Source: CAJBNH01 sp964447285
Lineage (GTDB): Bacteria > Myxococcota_A > UBA9042
Assembly: GCA_964447285.1 (NCBI GenBank)
Contig: CAYURO010000022.1
Span: 1 to 64,000, forward strand
DNA length: 64,000 nt
Direction: 5' to 3'
Below the pieces are notes generated by a model that saw nothing but the letters and a program-made list of their open reading frames with translations, was not told where the DNA came from and ran no database searches. A program made the translations under genes and the position numbers. Positions 25,540 to 33,676 of the stretch are shown here, one piece after another. How positions within the stretch are numbered: the first letter of the stretch is position 1; every line of letters starts with the position of its first letter.

Positions 25540-27816
25540 TCACGCCCCCCGTTCCGATGTCACGCCCGCTCGCCCGTTGCGCCTTGCGGTCTCGATGAAG
25601 TTGACCAACTGGCTCTGGATCTGGTCCATCGACACCAACCGCAGGTCGTGCGAGTCGGCCTCGATGATCAGCGACGGCTGTGGGCTCTCGCGCCGCAGTC
25701 CGTGGCGCACGTTGCTGAGCTCGGGCGCCGTGCGGCCGTCGTGGTAGACGATGGCGTCGGCGGCATAGCGCGTGAATTCGCTGTCCAGAAACCGCAGCTT
25801 GTAGGCCCGCGAGCGGTTGGTGAAGGTCGACAGGTAGGTCCGCGCCATGCTCTCGATCGGGTTGTCCGCGTCAAAACCGTCAAGCGCGAAGATGCTGGTG
25901 TAGGTCGACCCGACGATGGCCACGCCCTGGTCCAGAAACAGGCGAGCGAGCGGCCGAAGCGCACACCAAATCGGCGGACCTTCCCAGTAGAAGCGGAATC
26001 GCTCGTCCGGCACCGCCGCAACCCCATTCGCGACGCGCTCTTCCAGCTCGGCCAACAGCGTCTCGTAGTACGTCACGGCCTGCGGCATCCCTCGCATGGC
26101 CGCCATGGGCGCCACATGGATGAGCATGTCGAAGTACGTGATCGGACTGGGAACTTGCTCAGCCAGCGTGAGGATCTTGCGCCACAGCCGACTCGCCTTG
26201 GCCGAGAGCGCCAGCGTCTCTGCAAGCCTGTCGTGGTTGAGCCGCTCGCCCGTCTGTCGCTCGATCCGGTCGATCAGGCGGTGCATTTGCAGGACCGCGG
26301 CATCGACGTCCACGTGTTCGACCTCGTCGACCAGCTGCGGCGAATGCAGACCCCACGCAGGGACGCCATAGCGCGCCCCGTAGTACTCAAACCAGCGTCC
26401 CAGCGCCTGGCCCAGGTTGGTGTCGTAGACCAGCACGTCGGGCGCAGGGACCGACGTGAGGCCATGGACCGCAGCAAGCGGCGTCTCACCGCACAGCATC
26501 GCGCCGATCTCACTCGTCATTTCCGTCGACACGAACGGCGAGAACCCCTCCGCCACGGCGCGGCTGATGTACTTGGAGGCCAAGCGACTCGCGCCAATCA
26601 GCGCCGCGTGATTCTCGGGCAGATAGACGGCGAACCCCATCGCGCGAAGCAGCTCGGTCGGTGCCAGACCGCTGCACCACGCCACGCGTCGCCGTGGGTC
26701 TTGTGCGGCGTCCGCCAGGTCGCGGTAGTAGTCGCGGAAGATCTCCTTGAGCTTGGGCGCACACTCCAGAGGCACTCGACCGCTGGGCATCCCCCCCAGC
26801 TGGCCGCGCACGGTGGGCTTGGCCGGCACCACCCGGATGTTCTGCCGCACCTCGTCGAGGATGCGCACGGCCCGTTCCTTCTGCCGCACGACGATGCGTT
26901 CGCGGGAGTGCATCATCCGCACGATGGCCCAATTCAGGGGCGCCTGCAGTCCCAGCCGCTTGGCCTCGTCCACCGCGCCACCGTTGATCGCATCGATCTC
27001 GGTCGGGAAGCCGCGCACCAGGTCTTGCCACATCGAGGGGCGGTTCTTGGCCAGCGCCTTCTGCGAGGCGATCACCGGGCGATAGGGGTCCTCCTCGTCC
27101 TGAATCGGCACCCCGCGCGCTCGCATGACCTCGATGATCTCGTCGCTCATGCCCCGCATCAGCTCTTGCATGTCGGAGTCTTCCAACAGCTCGCTGCAGG
27201 TCAGCCCGGTCAGTGCCGACACCGGATTCACAACGGCGTTGTGCAGCAGCTTCTTCCACACCGCGTGGTCCACGTTCGGCACGACGTCGGTGGCAAGCCC
27301 GGCGTTGCGGAACATCTCGCCGATCGCCTCGATCTCGGGCGTCAGTGGGCCAGCGACCGGCGCCATCTGGATCGGTGCGATGCCCGTGCGGTAGCGAATG
27401 CGGTTGGGGCCGGTGTGCTGGATGCTGTGGAAGGTGATGCCGGACAGGATCCGCTCAGGCGGCACGAACGACGCGATGACCTCGACGTTGCCGATGCCGT
27501 TTTGCGTCGACAGCACCCAAGTGTGCGGTCCCATCGCGGGCAGCGCACTGCGGATCGCGGCCTCGGTCTGGTAGCTCTTGACCGCCACGAACAGCAGGTC
27601 CACGGGGCCGCACTGCAGCTCGTCGGCGTGGGTGATGACATGCAGGGGGACGCGGGTCTCGCCCTCCTGACCTTGAGAGAAGAGCAGACCCTGTTCGTTG
27701 ATCAGCTTGGCACGGGCGACATTGACCTCGAGGAGATGAACCTCGTGACCGGCCAGGAACAGCCGCGCCCCGATCAGGCCGCCCAGTGCACCCGCGCCGA
27801 TGATGAGGATCCGCAC
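25540..27816 (-). CDS. Ketopantoate-reductase-like dehydrogenase fused to a degenerate 2-hydroxyacyl-CoA dehydratase/BCR subunit
   Basis: This is a 758-residue fusion. Residues 1 to about 310 are a PanE/ApbA-type 2-oxoacid reductase: NAD(P)-binding ILIIGAGALGGLIGARLF, and Lys189, Asn193, Ser261 and Glu273 matching E. coli PanE Lys176, Asn180, Ser244 and Glu256 with the same Lys-Asn and Ser-Glu spacings, so it looks catalytically complete. After a linker, residues of about 350-745 are a dehydratase/BCR subunit. Only Cys381 (VAWCSG) of three cluster ligands remains; the second is Ser430 and the third Ala697, judged against the neighbour at 23518. It probably no longer holds a normal [4Fe-4S] cluster. 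The GTG start has GGGAGGT seven bases upstream, four bases after tetR. I know no described protein of this architecture. Confidence 0.8.
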   Translation of the reverse strand: MRILIIGAGALGGLIGARLFLAGHEVHLLEVNVARAKLINEQGLLFSQGQEGETRVPLHVITHADELQCGPVDLLFVAVKSYQTEAAIRSALPAMGPHTWVLSTQNGIGNVEVIASFVPPERILSGITFHSIQHTGPNRIRYRTGIAPIQMAPVAGPLTPEIEAIGEMFRNAGLATDVVPNVDHAVWKKLLHNAVVNPVSALTGLTCSELLEDSDMQELMRGMSDEIIEVMRARGVPIQDEEDPYRPVIASQKALAKNRPSMWQDLVRGFPTEIDAINGGAVDEAKRLGLQAPLNWAIVRMMHSRERIVVRQKERAVRILDEVRQNIRVVPAKPTVRGQLGGMPSGRVPLECAPKLKEIFRDYYRDLADAAQDPRRRVAWCSGLAPTELLRAMGFAVYLPENHAALIGASRLASKYISRAVAEGFSPFVSTEMTSEIGAMLCGETPLAAVHGLTSVPAPDVLVYDTNLGQALGRWFEYYGARYGVPAWGLHSPQLVDEVEHVDVDAAVLQMHRLIDRIERQTGERLNHDRLAETLALSAKASRLWRKILTLAEQVPSPITYFDMLIHVAPMAAMRGMPQAVTYYETLLAELEERVANGVAAVPDERFRFYWEGPPIWCALRPLARLFLDQGVAIVGSTYTSIFALDGFDADNPIESMARTYLSTFTNRSRAYKLRFLDSEFTRYAADAIVYHDGRTAPELSNVRHGLRRESPQPSLIIEADSHDLRLVSMDQIQSQLVNFIETARRNGRAGVTSERGA

Positions 27817-27820
27817 CAGC

Positions 27821-28465
27821 CTACCTCCCGTCGGGCCGGCCGCCGATGCCGTCGAGGACGAGGTCGCACAGGCGTTCCCCCAGTTCCTCGGCCGATGCAT
27901 CGCGCGCCGGGTTGAACCACATGAACACCCAGTTGAGTGCACCGAACACGAACAGCGTCCGGTGCCGCACGGCCTCACCGGTCAGGGTCTCGCCGCGGGC
28001 GACCGCCAGACCTTCGACCACGGTCGCAAATTGCTTGAACAACCGCCGTCGCAACCGCTCGACGTCGCGGTACTGGGTGCCGTCCAGGCTCTGCAACTCG
28101 AAGGTGCACACCCGCAGCTCGGCCGAGTGCGCCGTGAAGAACGCGAGGTACCGGTGCACCAGCGCGCGCAGTCGCTCGGTCGGGTCGACCACACCGGGCT
28201 CGGCTTGGGCCAAGGCGTCCAGCAACGACGTGAACACCCGCAGCTGCAGCTGGTAGAGCAGGTCCTGCTTGCTGGCGAAGTGGTGGTAGACGCCGGCCGG
28301 ACTCAGCTCAGTCGCCTTGCCTACGTCGCGCATCGACGTCGCCGCGAAGCCGTCACGGGCCATCAGCTCGGCGACCTTGTGCAGCAGCTGCCCCATGCGG
28401 TCGTCGCCCAGGGCGAAGGGGGGAATGGGGGGCTTGTTGGGGGGGAGTTCGAGCGTATGCGACAT
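27821..28465 (-). CDS. TetR family transcriptional regulator
   Basis: This is a 214-residue repressor-type regulator. The N-terminal helix-turn-helix is ELMARDGFAATSMRDVGKAT followed by AGVYHHFASKQDLLYQL (residues of about 30-70), and the larger all-alpha C-terminal part would bind the effector. Regulators of this sort in CoA-ester pathways usually respond to acyl-CoA or aryl-CoA, but no ligand can be read here. It is the first gene of a block continuing into the fusion, activases, ligase and had, with a four-base gap. An inverted-repeat operator lies 126 bp upstream (28591-28608) and a near-identical one precedes the ring-degradation operon, so autoregulation and control of both blocks are likely. 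Confidence 0.88.
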   Translation of the reverse strand: MSHTLELPPNKPPIPPFALGDDRMGQLLHKVAELMARDGFAATSMRDVGKATELSPAGVYHHFASKQDLLYQLQLRVFTSLLDALAQAEPGVVDPTERLRALVHRYLAFFTAHSAELRVCTFELQSLDGTQYRDVERLRRRLFKQFATVVEGLAVARGETLTGEAVRHRTLFVFGALNWVFMWFNPARDASAEELGERLCDLVLDGIGGRPDGR

Positions 28466-28590
28466 GGATCCACCTTCGTCGGGTCATGCCCGGATCGCAC
28501 GATGCGACGGCTGCCGCTCGCGCGCAGGATGTGGGGTTGCCGGTGTGTTCCGCCCAAGTCCCCCTCTTGTACGAGGGCCCCCGGACCGGG

Positions 28591-28608
28591 ACGAAACGAA
28601 CGTTCGGT
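28591..28608. promoter_or_regulatory. Inverted-repeat operator, TetR type, upstream of tetR
   Basis: ACGAAAC (28591-28597), GAAC, GTTCGGT (28602-28608): an imperfect copy of the palindrome at 19932-19949. ACGAACGTTCGGTAGG is identical in both, and 20 of 22 bases match overall. It lies in the 185-bp gap between the SDR gene and tetR, where the promoter of the tetR-led block is expected. Confidence 0.7.
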
Positions 28609-28650
28609 AGGGTCGTGAAGGTCAGGCGGGAAGTCAAGCAGCAAGCGGAG

Positions 28651-29463
28651 TCACGGGATCTGGTGTCCGCCGCTGCAATTGATCTCCTGACCCGTGACCC
28701 AGTCCGACAGCGGGCTGGCGAAGAACAGGGCCACCTTGGCGACGTCGAGTGGAGACGCGGGGCGGCCGAACGGCAGCCGCTCGATGAAGGCGTCGCGCTG
28801 GGCGGTGGGAATGCCGAACTCGCCGCCCGCTTCCTTGGGTCGCGTCATGCGTGTGTCGGTGAAGCCAGGGGCCACCGCGTTGACGTTGATGCGAAACGGC
28901 GCCCACTCCCGCGCCAGGCTGCGCGTCAGTCCGATGTTGCCCATCTTGGCCGCTGCGTAGTTGACCTGACCAAGGTTGCCGTTGATCGCCGCAGTCGAAA
29001 AAAAGTTCACGATCTTGCGGTGATGGCGCACGTCTCCGCGGTCCTTCAGCTCAGCAGCCGCAGCGTTGCGCATCCACGGCACGGTTGCGCGGCAGCACTG
29101 AAAGGTGCCGGTCAGGTTGACGTCGATGGCCAGCTGCCACTGCGCATCGGACATCTTGTGGGCCATCGCATCGGCGGTGACGCCTGCGTTGTTGATCAGC
29201 ACGTCCAGGCCACCGAACGCCTCGGCCGCCTGCGCCATCAGCGCGTCCGCGTACCGGGAATCGGCGACGGAACCCACACTTGCGATGGCGCACCCGGGGC
29301 CGCCCACCGCTTCGCAGTGGCGTCGCGCTTCTTCCGCCACCGTCGCGTCCAGATCGTTGATCACCACCCGCGCCCCTTCGCGCACGAACAGCTCTGCGAT
29401 CGCCAGACCGATGCCACGCCCGGCGCCTGTCACCACTGCTACCCGATCCTGCAGCATTGCCAT
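28651..29463 (-). CDS. Short-chain dehydrogenase/reductase (FabG-like)
   Basis: This NAD(P)-dependent SDR has 270 residues. Present are the cofactor motif TGAGRGIG, the NNAG motif (DVLINNAGVTADAM), and the catalytic Ser and Tyr-x3-Lys in NFFSTAAINGNLGQVNYAAAK. The C-terminal region VAPGFTDTRM also fits. Enzymes of this type reduce 3-oxoacyl thioesters or oxidise ring or side-chain alcohols. It lies 24 bp after hcrB on the same strand, so it is probably the last gene of the hcr operon. It might act on a hydroxyacyl-CoA intermediate or on an alicyclic alcohol. GGAGGG precedes the ATG. The substrate is unknown. Confidence 0.85.
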   Translation of the reverse strand: MAMLQDRVAVVTGAGRGIGLAIAELFVREGARVVINDLDATVAEEARRHCEAVGGPGCAIASVGSVADSRYADALMAQAAEAFGGLDVLINNAGVTADAMAHKMSDAQWQLAIDVNLTGTFQCCRATVPWMRNAAAAELKDRGDVRHHRKIVNFFSTAAINGNLGQVNYAAAKMGNIGLTRSLAREWAPFRINVNAVAPGFTDTRMTRPKEAGGEFGIPTAQRDAFIERLPFGRPASPLDVAKVALFFASPLSDWVTGQEINCSGGHQIP

Positions 29464-29487
29464 GGTCTTGCTCCCTCCGGAACGCGC

Positions 29488-30483
29488 TTAGCTCGCCAGC
29501 GTCCGTATCGCCCGCCGCACCTCGACCGCAAGCCGCTCCCTGCGATAGGCCGCGTCATATGGGACGTTGAGCAGCGGCCGGCAGCGGTCAAACGCAAGCT
29601 GGCCCACGCGATCTGCGAGGGCGTCGTCGATCGGCGCTCCAGCGAACGCAGCCAGGTCGAGCACGCGCGGCCGCGGTCCCAGCACGGCGACCGCCAGCAC
29701 CCCGCCCCGCGTCACCTTGTCCTCGAGATCGAGTCGCAGCGCGATCGCGACCAGCGGAAAGTCGATGCTCTTGCGAACCGCCCACTTGCGTGTGGCGAAC
29801 CGATGCGTGAGCCCGGGCTGCGGGTCCGTAACCGGCGAGGCAGGCACCCGCACCGCCACCAGCACTTCGTCGCGGCCGACCGCCGTGTGCTGCGTGCCGT
29901 CGGTGACGTACAGGTCGGCAACCGGCAGGGAACGCCGACCGCTTAGTCCCGCGATCTCGACGGTCGCACCCAGCACAATCAGCGCCGGCACCGTGTCCGC
30001 CGACAACGCTGAAACGCAGGTCTGCCCGCCCGGTACGACGTGGCATTCGTGGCCGTGGGACTTCAGACAACCGCCCAACGCCTCGCGAAACAGTTCGGAT
30101 TGATTGACGTACCGACAGCGCGTGTCGAGCAGCAGGTTGCCGCCCAGCGTCCCCATCCGGCGGATCTGCGGCGACGCCGCGCGGGCTGCGGACTCGGCCA
30201 GGATCGGCGCGCGCTGCAGCACATCCGGGTCCAGCGCGAGGTCGTGCAATCGAACGCCGGCACCGATGCGCAACCCTTGGTCATCCGATGTGATCTCGTT
30301 GAGTTCGGCGACCTGGCGCAGCGACACCAGCACCTCAGCCCGGCCATTCCCCAGCTTCAGGTTCGGCAGCAGGTCGGTGCCCCCAGCGATCAGGCGCGCG
30401 TTCGGGGCGTGGGTCGCCAGCGCCTCCAGAACCTCTGAGAGCGTCTGGGGTTGCAGCAGGTCGAAGGGACGCAGCCTCAGCAT
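29488..30483 (-). CDS. hcrB: 4-Hydroxybenzoyl-CoA reductase, beta subunit (FAD, [4Fe-4S])
   Basis: This is the FAD-binding subunit of the molybdenum enzyme that removes the para-hydroxyl of 4-hydroxybenzoyl-CoA, giving benzoyl-CoA. It has 331 residues in the CO dehydrogenase medium-subunit fold: LIAGGTDLLPNLKLG and GTLGGNLLLDTR bind FAD. Its hallmark is the extra loop with Cys123, Cys139, Cys147 and Cys156, spaced 16, 8 and 9. That is the same spacing as the extra [4Fe-4S] ligands known in Thauera HcrB, and it separates 4-HBCR from ordinary xanthine dehydrogenase homologues. The ATG overlaps the hcrA stop by seven bases. Confidence 0.93.
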   Translation of the reverse strand: MLRLRPFDLLQPQTLSEVLEALATHAPNARLIAGGTDLLPNLKLGNGRAEVLVSLRQVAELNEITSDDQGLRIGAGVRLHDLALDPDVLQRAPILAESAARAASPQIRRMGTLGGNLLLDTRCRYVNQSELFREALGGCLKSHGHECHVVPGGQTCVSALSADTVPALIVLGATVEIAGLSGRRSLPVADLYVTDGTQHTAVGRDEVLVAVRVPASPVTDPQPGLTHRFATRKWAVRKSIDFPLVAIALRLDLEDKVTRGGVLAVAVLGPRPRVLDLAAFAGAPIDDALADRVGQLAFDRCRPLLNVPYDAAYRRERLAVEVRRAIRTLAS

Positions 30484-32852
30484 GGCGTGCCCCCTGCCTG
30501 CGTTTGGCTCGCTGCTCGTCGTTCGCGCAGCGCGGCCAGCACCTTTTCTGGCGTGATGGGCAAGTGGTCGATGCGCACGCCCAGCGCGTCGAAAACAGCG
30601 TTGGCGATTGCGGGGATCGCCGGATGCAGGGGGCCCTCGCCGGCCTCTTTTGCGCCATGCGGTCCGCGGGGGTCGGGCTTCTCGACGATGAACGCGTGGA
30701 TGTCCGGCGTGTCCATGCAGGTGGGCATGCGGTAGTCGAGCAGTGACGACGCCATCAACAGGCCGTCCACGCCCGGACCCGGGTCGCGACGCGCGCCGTC
30801 CGACCGCAATCCCGAGGGCATGACGTCGTGGTGTTCCATCAGCGCTTCGGCGGCGCCCATGTAGACCGCTCCCTCGATCTGGCCCTCTACCAGCAGTGGC
30901 GACAACGCCTTGCCGCAGTCGTGGGCGGCCCACATGCGCTCGACGGTGACCTCGCCCGTCTCCTCATCAACCGCGACTTCCGCGATGTGCGCGGTGAACG
31001 AGTACGCGGGCGAGGCGCCGATCGTGCCCCCCCGGTAGTCGCCGTGCACGGCCTCGCGCGGGGTTTGGTAATGCCCCACCGAGCCGAGAGTGCCGTGCGC
31101 GATCTCGGTGATCTGGAAGGCTTCCTGAATCGGCAACCACACGTCGGGAGCGTCCAGCCGCATGGCCCTGCGGTCGGCAAGCGTGACCAGACCCGGGTCG
31201 CAATCCCAGTGTTTCGCCACCGCACGTCGCACCAGCCGTCCCAGCTCCCGCGCCGCCATCAGACACGCATTGCCCGCCATCAACGTGACACGCGACGAGT
31301 ACGAGCCGAGGTCCACCGGACACAGATCGGTGTCGGCAGCGACCACACGCACGTCTTCCAGCGCTACACCCAGCTCGTCGGCCGCCAGCACGGCCAGCAT
31401 CGTGCTCGACCCCTGCCCGATGTCCGACGTGCCGGCAAACAGGCGCACCCGCCCCGAGCGGTCGAGCGTGATCTGCACGGCCGACTGCGGCAAGTCGCTG
31501 GGATAAATGCAGTAATTGGTGCCGGAGATGTAGGTGGAGCCGGCGACCCCCAGACCCCGACCCCGCGGCAGCTTGCCCCAACGCTCCTTCCAACCGGACG
31601 CCTGCTCGACGGCGGCCAGACACTCGAGGAAACCGTTGGAGCCGACATGGAAGCCGTTGATCGTGGTGGTGTTCTCACCGATGAAGTTGCGCCGTCGCAG
31701 CTCGATGGGGTCCACGCCCAAGGCCCGCGCCGCCTTGTCCAGCTGCACTTCGATGGCGAACCTGGGCTGTACCGAGCCGTGGCCTCGCTTGGGGCCGCAC
31801 GCGGGCTTGTTGGTGTACACGCGGGTGGAGTCGAAGCGGTAGGCACCGAACACGTAGGGCGAGCCCAGCAGCTGTCCGCTGTAATAGGTGGTCACCAGAC
31901 CAAACGACGAGTACGCGCCGCCGTCGAGGATGCTCTTGGCGTCCACGGCCAGAATCCGGCCGTTCATGTCGAAGCCGGTGCGGTAGTGCATGTCGAAGGG
32001 GTGGCGGCCGCGGTGGGCCAAAAAGACCTCCTCTCGCGAATACAGGATCTTGACCGGCCGCCCCGACTTGATCGCCAGGTGGGCCGCACAGAACTCGAGG
32101 TCAAAGGGCTCTGACTTGCCGCCAAACCCGCCGCCGACCGACGGCTGGACCACGCGAATGCGGTGGGCGGGCAACCCAAGCACGTGCGCCAGCTCGCGAT
32201 GCAGGTAGTGCGTCACCTGCGTCGACGACCAGACGGTCAGCAGGTTTTGTGCGTCGTAATGGGCCAGCGCGCAGTGAGGCTCCAGCGCGCCGTGGGTCGA
32301 CCCGTGGAAGCGATAGTGCCCGTCGATGACGCACGCAGCGCGGTCCAACTCTTCGTCAACGTTGCCGAATTCCAGATGAACGTGCTTCGACACGTTGCCG
32401 TGCTTGTTGTCTTCGTGGATCCGCACTTCCGGGTGCGCCAGCGCTGCCTCGGGGGTCGCAAGGGCCTTCAGGACCTCGTACTCGACGTGGATCAGGCGCA
32501 GGGCCTCGGCAGCGACTTCCTCACTGACGGCCGCCACGGCCGCCACGCCGTCGCCCACATGGCGCACCTTGTCGACGGCCAGCGCCTGCTCGTCCTGCGT
32601 CCACGGGATGATGCCGTAACGACGCGGGATCTCGGCCCCCGTCATCACCGCAAGCACGCCGTCCAGCGCCTCGGCGGCCTCGGTGTCGATGCGCACGATG
32701 CGCGCGTGGGCGTGCGGCGACCGCAGAATCCGGCCGTACAGCATGCGCGGCAAGGACAGGTCGTCCGTGTACTTGGCCAGACCGGTCAGCGCGGCCATCG
32801 CGTCGATCTTGCGGTGACGCTTGCCGACCAGAGGGCGAGGTCCGGCGGTCAT
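30477..32852 (-). CDS. hcrA: 4-Hydroxybenzoyl-CoA reductase, alpha subunit (molybdopterin)
   Basis: This is the catalytic molybdenum subunit, 791 residues (HcrA about 769), of the xanthine oxidase family. Segments include ARIVRIDTEAAEALDGVLAV at the N-terminal domain, the Moco loop VVQPSVGGGFGGKSEP, GSVQPRFAIEVQLDKAA, TSDIGQGSSTMLAVLAADEL, and near the C-terminus GPHGAKEAGEGPLHPAIPAI, which holds the conserved active-site Glu. With HcrB and HcrC it dehydroxylates 4-hydroxybenzoyl-CoA using reduced ferredoxin. The start overlaps the hcrC stop (ATGA). No molybdenum cofactor synthesis genes are in the window. Confidence 0.93.
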   Translation of the reverse strand: MTAGPRPLVGKRHRKIDAMAALTGLAKYTDDLSLPRMLYGRILRSPHAHARIVRIDTEAAEALDGVLAVMTGAEIPRRYGIIPWTQDEQALAVDKVRHVGDGVAAVAAVSEEVAAEALRLIHVEYEVLKALATPEAALAHPEVRIHEDNKHGNVSKHVHLEFGNVDEELDRAACVIDGHYRFHGSTHGALEPHCALAHYDAQNLLTVWSSTQVTHYLHRELAHVLGLPAHRIRVVQPSVGGGFGGKSEPFDLEFCAAHLAIKSGRPVKILYSREEVFLAHRGRHPFDMHYRTGFDMNGRILAVDAKSILDGGAYSSFGLVTTYYSGQLLGSPYVFGAYRFDSTRVYTNKPACGPKRGHGSVQPRFAIEVQLDKAARALGVDPIELRRRNFIGENTTTINGFHVGSNGFLECLAAVEQASGWKERWGKLPRGRGLGVAGSTYISGTNYCIYPSDLPQSAVQITLDRSGRVRLFAGTSDIGQGSSTMLAVLAADELGVALEDVRVVAADTDLCPVDLGSYSSRVTLMAGNACLMAARELGRLVRRAVAKHWDCDPGLVTLADRRAMRLDAPDVWLPIQEAFQITEIAHGTLGSVGHYQTPREAVHGDYRGGTIGASPAYSFTAHIAEVAVDEETGEVTVERMWAAHDCGKALSPLLVEGQIEGAVYMGAAEALMEHHDVMPSGLRSDGARRDPGPGVDGLLMASSLLDYRMPTCMDTPDIHAFIVEKPDPRGPHGAKEAGEGPLHPAIPAIANAVFDALGVRIDHLPITPEKVLAALRERRAASQTQAGGTPC

Positions 32853-33439
32853 GGGCGCCTCCGCTCCACCGGATCCGGCCGTGGCGACTCGCCCTCTGCC
32901 AAGGCTTTGGACCGCGCCAGCACTTCGCGGGCGGCCAGCTCGACGGCGTCGAGGATCTTCACGTACCCCGTGCAGCGACAAAGGTTTCCGCCCAGCGCCG
33001 CGGCGATCTCGGCCCGGTCGATGCGGGGCTCGTCCTCGGCCAGCGTGCGGTCCAGCCACTCTGACGCCGACATCAGCATCCCGGGCGTGCAGAAGCCGCA
33101 CTGGGCGGCGCCGCAGCGGTCGAACGCATCCTGCAGCGGGTGGGGTTCACCGCCCACGCCCAGCCCCTCGACCGTGTCGACCGCGTGGCCGTCAGCCTCC
33201 AGCGCCAGTGTCAGGCACGCGAGCACGGGTTTGCCGTCCAGGCGCACGGTGCACGTGCCGCAGTCGCCCTTGTCGCAGCCTTGGTGGGTGCCCGTCAGGT
33301 TCAGCCGATAGCGCAGAACTTCCAGCAGAGTCCAGTGCGCTGGCGCGGCGACGACCACAGGTTCGCCGTTCAGCATCAGGCGCACCAAGCCGAGGCGGCG
33401 TGCGCGGGTGGCGTCAACAGGCGCAGCGCCGTCGGTCAC
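32849..33439 (-). CDS. hcrC: 4-Hydroxybenzoyl-CoA reductase, gamma subunit ([2Fe-2S])
   Basis: This small iron-sulfur subunit carries two [2Fe-2S] clusters: a plant-type set in HQGCDKGDCGTCTVRLDG plus VLACL, and a second in QCGFCTPGMLM and NLCRCTGYVKI. It relays electrons from ferredoxin through the FAD subunit to the Mo site. It has 196 residues, about 35 more than Thauera HcrC because of extra N- and C-terminal stretches. The GTG start is chosen because AGGAGG lies five bases upstream; the frame is open further but enters the region opposite the divergent gene. It is the first gene of hcrCAB and is transcribed divergently from the secreted protein at 33677. Confidence 0.9.
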   Translation of the reverse strand: MTDGAAPVDATRARRLGLVRLMLNGEPVVVAAPAHWTLLEVLRYRLNLTGTHQGCDKGDCGTCTVRLDGKPVLACLTLALEADGHAVDTVEGLGVGGEPHPLQDAFDRCGAAQCGFCTPGMLMSASEWLDRTLAEDEPRIDRAEIAAALGGNLCRCTGYVKILDAVELAAREVLARSKALAEGESPRPDPVERRRP

Positions 33440-33676
33440 AGATCCTCCTGACGGGCACAAAGCGTGCCAGCGCGGGCATTGGGTCGCGGTGATGTCGAGC
33501 AGAGCCGGCGTCTCGACGTCCCGGCAGGTCCCCCGCCGCGTACCTTGCGGGCAAACGGCCGAATCGGCAAGGCCGGACGCCGACAACACCTTCTTGGTTG
33601 CGGTGAACTCGCCATACAGGTACGTTTCATGGCTTGGGCGGCTTGGCCATCGCAACTGCCCAGGGGGGGATCCAGA

